Shown: positions 1 through 7,751 of the stretch, piece by piece
Numbering within the stretch: position 1 is the stretch's first letter
Layout of the letters: each line of letters begins with the position of its first letter
Source: an uncultured Clostridia bacterium
Lineage (GTDB): Bacteria > Bacillota > Clostridia > TANB77 > CAG-508
Direction: 5' to 3'
Assembly: GCA_947589065.1 (NCBI GenBank)
Contig: CANPZM010000016.1
Location: forward strand, 1 to 34,999
DNA: 34,999 bases
The notes under the pieces: generated by a model
Told to the model about the DNA's origin: nothing
The model's database searches: none
What the model saw: only the letters and a program-made list of their open reading frames with translations
Made by a program: the position numbers and the translations under genes

Positions 1-42
1 TTGCAGGAATAATTTGGATACCAAAAATATTTTAAAATAAAG

Positions 43-71
43 TTGTAAAAATAAGAATATCATTATATAAT
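43..71 (+). promoter_or_regulatory. Predicted sigma-A promoter of the FAD-dependent dehydrogenase gene
   Basis: A -35 box TTGTAA (43-48) and a perfect -10 box TATAAT (66-71) are separated by 17 bases. They lie about 35 bases before the ATG at 106, which has an AAAGGG-type ribosome binding site. Seen by pattern only. Confidence 0.6.
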
Positions 72-105
72 TTCAAAGGGAAACATAAAGAAAGGGTGAT
101 ACAAA

Positions 106-1545
106 ATGAAAGAAAAATATGATATTATAGCCGTTGGAATGGGACCAGGTTCTATTTTTATGGCATATGAATTTTTAAAGCAAAATAGTAATAAAAAAAT
201 ATTATTAATAGAACAAGGAAAAAAGGTTGAAAAAAGAAACTGCCCTATTGAAAAAACTGGAAAATGTACAAAGTGTAAACCTTTTTGCAGTATAACAAGT
301 GGATTTTCAGGAGCTGGTGCATTTTCAGATGGAAAATTATCTTTATATAATCCAGAAGACGAAGACATTCATATCGGTGGAAATTTACACAAATACATAG
401 GTGTAGAGCAAACAAAAAAGCTAATTGATTATACAGATCAAATATACTTGGATTTTGGAGCAGATACAAAGTTAGAAGGAACTGAACATAGAGAAGAAGT
501 TGGAAAAATTAAAAAGAAAGCCCAAAAAGAAGGGTTAAATTTAATAGATATTCCAATACGTCATTTAGGAACTGAAAAAGCACATGAACTATATGGAAAA
601 ATAGAAAAATATTTAGAAGATAATGGAATTAATTTATTATTTGAAACAATAGTTGAAGACTTAATAATCGAAGACAACAAAGTAAAAGGTGTTAAAATAA
701 AACCTTCAAAATATGTTGATGATAATAATTATGAGTTAGAAGAAGTATACGCAGATAAGGTTGTTTTAGCAGTAGGAAGAAAAGGCGCAAATTGGCTAGT
801 AGATATGTGTGACAAATACAAAATAGAAACTACTGCTGGTTCTGTAGATATTGGAATTAGATATGAATTACCAGATAAGATAATGGAAAACATTAATAAA
901 TACATGTATGAAGGCAAAATAATTGGGAAACCTTGGCCTTTTAATGACAAAGTACGAACATTTTGCCAAAATCCTAGTGGTTTTGTATCTTCAGAAGTTT
1001 ATGATAATAATTTAACATTAGTAAATGGACATTCATATAAGGATAAAAAAAGTACAAACACAAATTTAGCAATATTAGTATCACATAATTTTACATATCC
1101 ATTTAATAAACCAATTGATTATGGTAGAAATGTCGCTAAAAATCTAAATGAACTAGGAAATGGAAATGTTGTTGTACAAAGACTTGGTGATATAAATAGA
1201 GGAAAAAGAACTTGGCAAGAAGAATTAGAAAGAAATACAGTAGTGCCAACATTAAAATCAGCTGTTGCAGGAGATATTACTTTTGCAATTGGATATAGAA
1301 CGATGACAGATATATTGCAATTTATAAAGCAGGTAGATAAAGTAATTGAAGGATTTGCTAATCCAGATAATTTACTATATGGACCAGAAATTAAATTTTA
1401 TAGTAATAAAGTAAAAATAGATCAAAATTTTGAAACAAATATAAAAGGATTATACTCAATTGGAGACGGAGGAGGAATGACAAGAGGTTTAATGATGGCT
1501 TCTTGCTCTGGAGTCCAAATGGCAAGAAATATCTTAAAGAAATAA
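106..1545 (+). CDS. FAD-dependent dehydrogenase (COG2509 type)
   Basis: Predicted cytoplasmic flavoprotein oxidoreductase of unknown substrate. The N-terminus carries an FAD/NAD(P)-binding Rossmann motif, GMGPGS at residues 11-16, followed by an acidic strand end (LLIEQG). Residues 46-61 hold four cysteines (46, 54, 57, 61) just before the GFSGAGAFSDGK segment, which is characteristic of the COG2509 group. The C-terminus has the second FAD contact (GLYSIGDGGGMTRG), where the flavin ribityl chain is normally held. The length, 479 aa, fits the family. The first ATG follows a purine-rich ribosome binding site and a good promoter. It is followed by yebC with its own promoter, so it may be monocistronic. 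The cysteine cluster could bind metal or be redox-active; that is inference. The family call is firm, the reaction is unknown. Confidence 0.88.
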   Translation: MKEKYDIIAVGMGPGSIFMAYEFLKQNSNKKILLIEQGKKVEKRNCPIEKTGKCTKCKPFCSITSGFSGAGAFSDGKLSLYNPEDEDIHIGGNLHKYIGVEQTKKLIDYTDQIYLDFGADTKLEGTEHREEVGKIKKKAQKEGLNLIDIPIRHLGTEKAHELYGKIEKYLEDNGINLLFETIVEDLIIEDNKVKGVKIKPSKYVDDNNYELEEVYADKVVLAVGRKGANWLVDMCDKYKIETTAGSVDIGIRYELPDKIMENINKYMYEGKIIGKPWPFNDKVRTFCQNPSGFVSSEVYDNNLTLVNGHSYKDKKSTNTNLAILVSHNFTYPFNKPIDYGRNVAKNLNELGNGNVVVQRLGDINRGKRTWQEELERNTVVPTLKSAVAGDITFAIGYRTMTDILQFIKQVDKVIEGFANPDNLLYGPEIKFYSNKVKIDQNFETNIKGLYSIGDGGGMTRGLMMASCSGVQMARNILKK

Positions 1546-1564
1546 AACAAAGAAAATGTAGGAT

Positions 1565-1593
1565 TATACAAAAATATAAAACTATGTTATAAT
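1565..1593 (+). promoter_or_regulatory. Predicted extended -10 promoter of yebC
   Basis: A TATAAT box (1588-1593) is preceded by TGT, giving an extended -10. The -35 match is weak (TATACA at 1565-1570, 17-base spacer). It sits about 35 bases before the yebC start and its AAGGGGG ribosome binding site. Confidence 0.5.
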
Positions 1594-1627
1594 ATTTATC
1601 GAAATAAAAATAAGGGGGAATTAAATT

Positions 1628-2353
1628 ATGTCAGGACATTCAAAATGGCACAATATTGCAGCCAAAAAAGGAAAAGCTGATGCTGCAAGAGGAAAAGTTT
1701 TTACAAAATTAGGTAGAGAATTATTAATAGCAGTAAAACAAGGTGGACCTGATCCTTTAGGAAATTCTAAATTAAAAGATGTTATTGCAAAATGTAAAGC
1801 AGCTAATATGCCTAATGATACAATAAATAATGCTATTAAGAAAGCATCTGGATCTGCTGATTCAGCAAACTATGAAGAAATTACTTATGAAGGATATGGA
1901 GTTTCAGGAGTTGCTGTAATAGTAAATGCATCTACAGATAATAGAAATAGAACAGCAGCAGATATAAGACATGTTTTTGACAAAGCAGGTGGAAATTTAG
2001 GAACAACAGGTTGTGTATCTTATATGTTCGAAAAGAAAGGTGTAATAGTAATTGAAAGAGCATCAACTGAAATGACAGAAGATGATGTAATGCTTCTTGC
2101 GATTGATGCTGGTGCAGAAGATTTTGAAGCTGATGATGAAGTATATGAAATTACTACTAGCCCAGAAAACTTTTCATCAGTAAGAGAAGAACTAGAAAAA
2201 AATAATTTTAATTTTCTTGAAGCTGAAGTAAAAATGGTACCAAATACATATGTAAAACTAAACGAAAAAGATTCTGAAAGAATGGAAAACTTTTTAGAAA
2301 AACTAGAAGACTTAGATGATGTATCAGATATATATCATAATTGGGAAGAATAG
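1628..2353 (+). CDS. yebC: YebC/PmpR/TACO1 family regulator
   Basis: Full-length (241 aa) member of the YebC/TACO1 family. The N-terminus [18 protein letters not shown] is the family hallmark, followed by the [16 protein letters not shown] and [18 protein letters not shown] helices. The middle domain holds the conserved stretch [15 protein letters not shown] and [13 protein letters not shown]. Members have been described as DNA-binding transcription regulators and, more recently, as translation factors that help ribosomes at difficult sequences; the sequence cannot decide between these roles. The start is secure: ATG 9 bases after an AGGGGG site. The next reading frame begins 18 bases after the stop, so the downstream acidic protein and prs may be co-transcribed. 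Confidence 0.95.
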   Translation: MSGHSKWHNIAAKKGKADAARGKVFTKLGRELLIAVKQGGPDPLGNSKLKDVIAKCKAANMPNDTINNAIKKASGSADSANYEEITYEGYGVSGVAVIVNASTDNRNRTAADIRHVFDKAGGNLGTTGCVSYMFEKKGVIVIERASTEMTEDDVMLLAIDAGAEDFEADDEVYEITTSPENFSSVREELEKNNFNFLEAEVKMVPNTYVKLNEKDSERMENFLEKLEDLDDVSDIYHNWEE

Positions 2354-2371
2354 TTTTATGGGAGATTGGCA

Positions 2372-2689
2372 ATGGAAAACGAAAACGGTTATGTTAATAA
2401 ATATTTAACTGAAATTCATAAAATAATAAGAAGTGGAAATCCAAGGTTTATTTCATACATTGCGAAAGAATATATGAAATATAGAAGAGTCAATCCGCAT
2501 TTATCTGATTTAATTCAAATGATGATAAGTGAAGAATCTACTAAAAATCCAGAATCACCATATGCAATATTCATGGATGATGATGGTTCTATCAATTTAG
2601 AAAATATAAATGAAATATCAAGAATTTCAGATGTTTCACAATTTATAAAACAAGTAGAAGAGTTAAGTAAAGTACGGTATAGATTTTAA
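2372..2689 (+). CDS. Hypothetical protein, 5' part of a frameshifted gene
   Basis: Unrecognised protein. An upstream in-frame TTG at 2366 is possible, but GGGAG at 2360-2364 sits at the right distance from the ATG at 2372, so that start is preferred. The product is soluble and helical in character (NKYLTEIHKIIRSGNPRFIS, then DLIQMMISEES) and stops abruptly after LSKVRYRF. The +1 frame continues smoothly as KYGIDFKNLSADDL and runs open to 3137. Leaving out one base near 2672 gives an uninterrupted protein of about 255 aa. So this ORF and the next are probably one gene split by a single-base change, a sequencing error, or less likely a programmed shift. It lies between yebC and prs with short gaps. 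Function unknown. Confidence 0.6.
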   Translation: MENENGYVNKYLTEIHKIIRSGNPRFISYIAKEYMKYRRVNPHLSDLIQMMISEESTKNPESPYAIFMDDDGSINLENINEISRISDVSQFIKQVEELSKVRYRF

Positions 2690-3137
2690 AAATCTTAGTG
2701 CAGATGATTTAATAATAGAAGGAAGCCAAATTGCTGAAGAAATTGCAAAAGAAATAGAAAATGAAGAACAAAATGAAAATAATAATAACAATAGTAATGT
2801 ACAACAAAATGCTTCATCAACAATTAAAAAACTTGGGATAATAGCAGCAATTGGTGGGGCTATAGGAGCAACAGCTTCAGCAATGTTAAATAAAATAAAA
2901 AATATGCTATCAAGAACTAAAACAAAAAAAATAGACAAGCCACAAATGCAAAACGATGAAAAGATTTCTAAAAAAAGTAGCAACCCTAATAACTTTGATG
3001 AAATTTGTCCCAAAGTTGTTGTTGATGAAAAAAAAGCAATAAAAGAAATGAATGAAACAAATAAGCAAAATAATAAAGAAATTAATAGAAACAATTATGG
3101 AGATGGAGACCCAGATGGAGATGATTTAGATATATAA
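2673..3137 (+). pseudogene. 3' part of the frameshifted acidic protein
   Basis: This is the open +1 frame that continues the preceding ORF. It has no start codon of its own near the junction; the first internal ATG is at 2883. In order it contains an acidic helix rich in Glu and Asn (EEIAKEIENEEQNENN), a glycine/alanine-rich hydrophobic segment (IIAAIGGAIGATASAM) that could be a single membrane helix, a Lys/Asn-rich linker, and a very acidic tail ending GDGDPDGDDLDI. Composition and codon use match its neighbours. The prs ribosome binding site (GAGGGAG) begins 1 base after the stop. No family is recognised. A translation starting at the internal ATG would give an 84-aa protein lacking the hydrophobic segment. 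Confidence 0.5.
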
Positions 3138-3152
3138 GAGGGAGTAAAAAAT

Positions 3153-4109
3153 ATGGAAAAAATTAAAGTATTTGCTTGCCCAACAGCAGAAGACTTTACT
3201 AAGGAAATTTGTGACTACTTAAATATAGAACAAGGAAAAATTAATTCAATTAAATTTAAAAATGATAATAACTTCGTCCAAATTCTTGAAACAGTTAGAG
3301 AACAAGATGTATATATAGTACAAACTTGTATGCCACAAATTAATGAAAGAATAATGGAACTACTTATTACAATTGATGCAGCTAAAAGAGCATCAGCCAA
3401 AAATATAAACGTTGTTCTACCATATTTTCCATATTCTAGATCTGATAAAAAAGACCAACCTCGTATACCAATTACTGCTAAACTTATGGCACAAATTATA
3501 GAAGCAGCTGGTGCAACTAGAGTTATTACATGTGACTTGCATAACCCAGCTATTCAAGCATATTTCAATATTAATTGTGATAGATTAACAGGAGAATATG
3601 TTTTAGAAAACTATTTTTTGAAAAAGAAAATAGAAGATATGGTAATTATATCAACTGATGCAGGAAGCGCAAAAAAAGCTTATAAATATTCTAAATTTTT
3701 TAATTGTCCAATTGCTTTAATTGACAAACGAAGAGATGATAATAATGACAAGGCAATCTCAACAAGTATTATTGGAGATGTTAAAAATAAAAATGCTATT
3801 ATATTTGATGATGAAATTAGCACTGGTGGAACATTAATGGAGACAGTAAATATATTAAACAGGACAGGCGTTAAAAATATATATGCAGCAGCTACTCATG
3901 GAATTCTTGCAGGAGATGCTGTGGAAAGAATACAAAATTCGCCTATAAAAGAACTAATTGTAACTAATACAGTTCCAGTACCAAAAGAAAAAAGAATAGA
4001 TAAAATTAAAGTTTTATCTATTGCACCTACTTTTGCAGAAGCAATTAAAAGGATAAATGAAGAAAGAGCACTAGGAGAAATTTTTACAGTTGACTACTTT
4101 GATAAATAA
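3153..4109 (+). CDS. prs: Ribose-phosphate pyrophosphokinase (PRPP synthetase), divergent form
   Basis: Makes phosphoribosyl pyrophosphate from ribose 5-phosphate and ATP, the precursor of purines, pyrimidines, histidine and NAD. The 318-aa length is normal. The flexible catalytic loop is at residues 91-110 (YFPYSRSDKKDQPRIPITAK), the conserved DLH is at 128-130, and the PRPP-binding loop is at 219-227 (DDEISTGGT). These differ from the usual bacterial forms, where the loop reads roughly YxRQDRK and the PRPP motif DDxIDTAGT; the N-terminus FACPTAEDFTKEI also differs from the common GNxNxxLA pattern. This points to a divergent subclass rather than a defective enzyme, since the metal- and phosphate-binding residues remain. 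It follows the frameshifted gene by 15 bases and may be co-transcribed with yebC. Confidence 0.9.
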   Translation: MEKIKVFACPTAEDFTKEICDYLNIEQGKINSIKFKNDNNFVQILETVREQDVYIVQTCMPQINERIMELLITIDAAKRASAKNINVVLPYFPYSRSDKKDQPRIPITAKLMAQIIEAAGATRVITCDLHNPAIQAYFNINCDRLTGEYVLENYFLKKKIEDMVIISTDAGSAKKAYKYSKFFNCPIALIDKRRDDNNDKAISTSIIGDVKNKNAIIFDDEISTGGTLMETVNILNRTGVKNIYAAATHGILAGDAVERIQNSPIKELIVTNTVPVPKEKRIDKIKVLSIAPTFAEAIKRINEERALGEIFTVDYFDK

Positions 4110-4175
4110 TATATAAATATATTTATGAATAAAATCTGCTTTATATAAGAAAATAATATAAAGGAGGTTTTTTTT

Positions 4176-5108
4176 ATGGATTTTAGGACTGATTTAGCTA
4201 TTGAAAGAAGAGACGTCTTTAGAAAAATTAATAACATAAAAGATGAAATACCAGGAATAAAAAGTGAAGAAAAGGAAATATCTAGTAGTATACATGTATA
4301 TAAAGTTCAGGTATTAAATAGTGAAGGCGAAAAGGCAATTGAAAAGCCAATCGGAAACTATGTAACAATTGATGTAAAAAAAATGAAGAACATAACAGAA
4401 GAGGAAAAAGAAAAAATTGCATATTCAATATCTAGTGAACTAAAAGATTTGATAAAAAATTTAGTATCACCAAAAGATGAAATATTAATTGTTGGTTTAG
4501 GAAATTTATATTCAACTCCAGATTCATTGGGACCCAAAGTTATTCAAAATGTTGATGTAACAAGACATATATTTAAATATTTACCACAATATGTGAATGA
4601 AAATGATAGGGAAATTTCAGCTATTTCACCAGGAGTTCTAGGTACAACAGGAATAGAAACACAAGAAATTTTAAAAGGAATTGTAGACAACATAAAACCA
4701 AAATTAATTATTGTTATTGACAGTTTAGCATCAAAGAGTATTGAAAGAATAAGTAGTTCAGTACAAATTTCAGATACAGGAATAATACCTGGAGCAGGTA
4801 TTGGAAATAAAAGAAGAGAAATATCTAAAGATACACTTGGAGTTCCTGTAATAGCAATTGGTATACCAACAGTAGTTGATGTTGCAACTATTACAAATGA
4901 TTGCTTAGAATTATTTATTGAAAAATTACAAGATGAAGCAAAATCCAACAATTATTTAAATCAGCTAAAAGAAGAAAACAATTATCAAGATATTAAAGAT
5001 GCTCTAGTACCAAAGGATTTTAATCTAATTGTTACACCAAAAGAAATAGATGAATTAATAATAAATATGACAGATGTTATTTCAATGGGAATAAATAAAA
5101 GTATATAA
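4176..5108 (+). CDS. gpr: Germination protease GPR
   Basis: Aspartic-type spore protease (family A25) that degrades small acid-soluble spore proteins at the start of germination; it acts in the spore core. Visible hallmarks are FRTDLAIE at the N-terminus (like the self-processing and substrate cleavage consensus), GLGNLYSTPDSLGPKV, the SPGVLGTTGIET segment, VIDSLASKS, and GIIPGAGIGNKRREIS. Length 310 aa. The ATG follows a strong AAGGAGG site. The segment before TDLA is only four residues, shorter than the roughly 15-residue propeptide of the Bacillus zymogen. A strong intrinsic terminator follows. Its presence indicates a spore former. Confidence 0.95.
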   Translation: MDFRTDLAIERRDVFRKINNIKDEIPGIKSEEKEISSSIHVYKVQVLNSEGEKAIEKPIGNYVTIDVKKMKNITEEEKEKIAYSISSELKDLIKNLVSPKDEILIVGLGNLYSTPDSLGPKVIQNVDVTRHIFKYLPQYVNENDREISAISPGVLGTTGIETQEILKGIVDNIKPKLIIVIDSLASKSIERISSSVQISDTGIIPGAGIGNKRREISKDTLGVPVIAIGIPTVVDVATITNDCLELFIEKLQDEAKSNNYLNQLKEENNYQDIKDALVPKDFNLIVTPKEIDELIINMTDVISMGINKSI

Positions 5109-5125
5109 AAAGCTATAATTCTTTA

Positions 5126-5155
5126 AAATAAAGCAATTATATGCTTTATTTTTTT
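5126..5155 (+). terminator. Intrinsic terminator after gpr
   Basis: A perfect 10-bp stem (5126-5135 with 5142-5151), a six-base loop ATTATA, and a run of T residues to 5155. It ends the gpr transcript 18 bases after the stop codon. Confidence 0.8.
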
Positions 5156-5207
5156 GAAATATTGTGATATACTTACATTATTATGTAGAATAAGGATGTG
5201 AAGTACA

Positions 5208-5843
5208 ATGAAGGAAACAATTCGAATATTATGTTTTGGAGATTCTAATACATGGGGATACATTTCTGGAAGTGACCATCAAAGGCATAGTAAATCTGAA
5301 AGATGGCCTGGTGCTTTGCAAGAAATGTTAAATGACGATAGATTTGAAATTATTGAAGAAGGATTAAATGGACGAACATTAATTTCAGAAGAAAAGAGAA
5401 CAGATAAAGAAGGAAGAAGCGGATATAATTATTTGATTCCATGCTTAGATTCACATGATCCTATAGATTTAGTAATTATAATGTTGGGAACAAATGAACT
5501 TAAAACGGAATTCTATAGGAATCCAAAAGAAATTGGAGAAATTTTCGAAGAACTATTCGTAAAAAAGATACTTACAAGAAAATCACAATTTAGAGGAACT
5601 TATCCAAAATTAATGATTTTAACTCCACCACTAATTACAAAGGAAAACCCCAAATTTATAGGTGCAATTGCTAAATCAGAAAAATTAAATGAAATATATA
5701 GAGATATTGCAATGAGAAATAAATGCTATTTTATAGGAAATGAGGAATGGAAAACAGGAGAAGATGGAATACATCTATCAAGGGACAGCCATAGAGTTAT
5801 AGCAAGTATTTTATCTAGAAAAATTAAAGAAATATATGATTAA
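5208..5843 (+). CDS. SGNH/GDSL-type hydrolase (arylesterase-like)
   Basis: Predicted cytoplasmic ester hydrolase of 211 aa with no signal peptide. SGNH blocks are visible in order: GDSNTWG with catalytic Ser13, EGLNGRT (block II Gly), LGTNELK with Asn96, and DGIHLS with Asp186 and His189 completing the triad. The RWP segment after block I and the overall length fit the arylesterase/acyl-CoA thioesterase-like branch. The substrate cannot be told. The ATG has a GGATGTG-like upstream site. It stands alone between the gpr terminator and a terminator at 5867. Confidence 0.85.
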   Translation: MKETIRILCFGDSNTWGYISGSDHQRHSKSERWPGALQEMLNDDRFEIIEEGLNGRTLISEEKRTDKEGRSGYNYLIPCLDSHDPIDLVIIMLGTNELKTEFYRNPKEIGEIFEELFVKKILTRKSQFRGTYPKLMILTPPLITKENPKFIGAIAKSEKLNEIYRDIAMRNKCYFIGNEEWKTGEDGIHLSRDSHRVIASILSRKIKEIYD

Positions 5844-5866
5844 ATTATAATTTGAATAAATGTATT

Positions 5867-5893
5867 AACCGACCATAATGGCCGGTTTTTTTC
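5867..5893 (+). terminator. Terminator between convergent SGNH hydrolase and TraX-like genes
   Basis: Stem AACCGACC (5867-5874) with GGCCGGTT (5880-5887), one mismatch, loop ATAAT, then a T run. It terminates the plus-strand gene and abuts the stop of the convergent TraX-like gene. Confidence 0.75.
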
Positions 5894-6579
5894 TATAATA
5901 AAAAATATTTTAAAATACAAAATACAGTCAAATGAACAGGATAAAACCAATAAAAAAACATTTTTACTTTTTTATTATATTTACCACGTTTACCATTATA
6001 AAGAGCAATTATTGACAAAGATAAAATAGTACAAACTAATTGAATTGAAAAATATATTATATTATTATATGTTAAAGCATATGATACAAATTTTCTTGAA
6101 AATGAAACAATAATTAATATAGATTCAGCAATACTTGTATATAACTTATTATTTCTTGTAAGATAGAAAGTAAGTATCATTAAAACACCAATAGCACCAT
6201 AATCACATCCTAATACTTCAGCCAAAATTGCTATAGCAAAAACCAAAATATATGATAAATATTTTGAATGCATTTTATCAACAAGTAAAATACATAAAAG
6301 ACCTAATGCTAAAGTAAAATATACATTTAAATAAAAGAAATTTGGTGTAAAAAGAAAATAAGCAGGAAGCTGAGAAATAATAGCAAATGCAAATAAACGA
6401 CCTAGATATAACTTTTTATTTTTTGTATGTATATATCCTTGAGAAATTAAAAATGCGAATATAGGAAATGCAAATCTACCAACATATATGCATGGGATAT
6501 TTAATTCGTGATTTATGAAGCGTAAATGATCAATAAACATTGTAATACATGCTATAATTTTTAACACTAAATTAGACAT
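5893..6579 (-). CDS. TraX family membrane protein
   Basis: Polytopic membrane protein of about 228 aa with seven or eight hydrophobic helices, resembling TraX, the F-pilin N-acetyltransferase family; chromosomal members in Firmicutes have unknown acyl acceptors. Family features are the N-terminal MFIDH, GRFAFPIFAFLISQGY followed by a charged loop and RL, the N..FTLALG helix, and near the C-terminus YNGKRG and FYPVHL. The open frame extends upstream to 6630, but the ATG at 6579 is preferred because AAGGAGA lies at the correct distance on the minus strand and the preceding codons look like leader sequence. No conjugation genes are nearby, so a role in transfer is not implied. Confidence 0.82.
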   Translation of the reverse strand: MSNLVLKIIACITMFIDHLRFINHELNIPCIYVGRFAFPIFAFLISQGYIHTKNKKLYLGRLFAFAIISQLPAYFLFTPNFFYLNVYFTLALGLLCILLVDKMHSKYLSYILVFAIAILAEVLGCDYGAIGVLMILTFYLTRNNKLYTSIAESILIIVSFSRKFVSYALTYNNIIYFSIQLVCTILSLSIIALYNGKRGKYNKKVKMFFYWFYPVHLTVFCILKYFLL

Positions 6580-6644
6580 ATAATAATCTCCTTTTAAAAT
6601 TAATAATATTATATCAATCCAACATAACATATTTCAAGAAATAA

Positions 6645-6681
6645 CAAAAAAATCTAATAGAAAAAAACTATTAGACTTTTT
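6645..6681 (-). terminator. Bidirectional intrinsic terminator
   Basis: Stem TCTAATAG (6653-6660) with CTATTAGA (6668-6675), an A-rich loop, T-rich on one side and A-rich on the other. It can end minus-strand transcripts from the YtxC-like gene before they enter the TraX-like gene. Confidence 0.65.
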
Positions 6682-6700
6682 ATATATAAAAATTACATTC

Positions 6701-6799
6701 CACAGAAAAATTGTTATACAATTTTTCGCGAACAAACAAAAACGCGGACTTTAAAATGTTATAAATAGCGAAAATGTTAATAATGTCCGCTTTTGCTCC
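6701..6799 (+). repeat. Structured ~99-bp intergenic repeat, copy 1
   Basis: Core begins CACAGAAAAATTG and ends TGCTCC. It forms a 9-bp hairpin (AAAAATTGT/ACAATTTTT) followed by a longer stem-loop in which GCGGAC (6744-6749) pairs with GTCCGC (6785-6790). Copies 2 (13105-13203) and 3 (15603-15700) are in the same orientation; copies 1 and 2 differ at 11 positions by my count. No ORF is shared. It may be a small mobile element or a conserved RNA. Confidence 0.75.
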
Positions 6800-6826
6800 T
6801 ATCGCATATGAATTATAATAAGCCTA

Positions 6827-7660
6827 TTATTCTTGACAATCAGAATGAATTAGATTTGACGTGCTTTTATAAAAATTACATATATCACAATTATAGCAAA
6901 TACTTACACGAGCTTTAAATATTTTTTTTATTGTATTTATAAATTCATCTTCTTTATCTAAAATATGAATACATAATTTTTCTGGAAGTAAATTCAGTAA
7001 TGTGTTTAAGGAATAATCATTTGATGAAAAGGAGATATCAGATAGATATTTTGCATCTAATATATGTTCATTAACAGGAATAACATTATTTTCGCCATCC
7101 AGTAAAATTGATTCTTTATTTAAATAAATTAAATGTACAATGTCAATTTTAGGTTCAGAAGAAGAAATATAATCCTGTAACAATTCAATAAATTTAAGAT
7201 ATTCTCTATTTATAATAAAATTATTAACAGATAAATCTACAAGATAATCCAAAATTTCAATATAATCTTTTAATCTAAACTGGATAAAACCAGATAAATC
7301 CATTAAAGAATTATTTGATACATAATCAAAAACAGATAAATAAATTAAATCTAGTTTATGTTTAGAATCTTCTTCTGCTAGTATAGAATTACATGTATCC
7401 AAAATTGTTTGCAATTCATCATCAGTAAAATAAAAATAGTTTTTATTTAAAATCTTTTTTATAATTTTTTCTTCATAAAAATTTATAATTAAATTTACGA
7501 TAAACAAAGAAAAATCCTTGTAAGGAATATTGCCATTAAAATTAAAAATAATTTTTGTATTTTCAATCTTTAGTGAAAGATTTAAAGTATTAAAATTGTC
7601 TAAGATAAAAGAATATACTAAATTTGCAATTTTAGAATTTTCTAAAATTAAAGTAAACAT
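6827..7660 (-). CDS. ytxC: YtxC-like sporulation protein
   Basis: Protein of 277 aa matching the pattern of the YtxC family, annotated as putative sporulation proteins with no defined biochemistry. Family features are FIQFRLKDYIEILDYLVDLSV followed by an INREYLKFIELLQDYI helix, the TLLNLLPEKLCIHI strand, and the C-terminal cysteine cluster RVSICYNCDIC (Cys255, 258, 261), which may bind metal. The start ATG has a GGAGG site on the minus strand. It lies downstream of the GH57 gene but is separated from it by a strong terminator, so it is a separate unit. Base composition matches the surroundings. Confidence 0.82.
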   Translation of the reverse strand: MFTLILENSKIANLVYSFILDNFNTLNLSLKIENTKIIFNFNGNIPYKDFSLFIVNLIINFYEEKIIKKILNKNYFYFTDDELQTILDTCNSILAEEDSKHKLDLIYLSVFDYVSNNSLMDLSGFIQFRLKDYIEILDYLVDLSVNNFIINREYLKFIELLQDYISSSEPKIDIVHLIYLNKESILLDGENNVIPVNEHILDAKYLSDISFSSNDYSLNTLLNLLPEKLCIHILDKEDEFINTIKKIFKARVSICYNCDICNFYKSTSNLIHSDCQE

Positions 7661-7719
7661 ATTAATGAAAAGCCTCCTAACAAATAGTATTTACACTTTT
7701 TAATAGTTTATTCTTATAT

Positions 7720-7751
7720 CAAAAAAAAGTTCACTGTTATAAAGTGAACTT
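7720..7751 (-). terminator. Intrinsic terminator of the GH57 gene
   Basis: A perfect 9-bp stem (7727-7735 with 7743-7751) is followed on the minus strand by eight T residues. It overlaps the stop codon of the branching enzyme gene. Confidence 0.85.

Noticed and set aside
1..40. Possible end of an upstream gene
   Set aside because: All three plus frames hit stops by base 40. One reads AGIIWIPKIF before its stop, but ten residues are too few to support a call.
5893..6579. Conjugation module suggested by the TraX-like protein
   Set aside because: No relaxase, coupling protein or type IV secretion genes occur in the window. Chromosomal TraX homologues are common.
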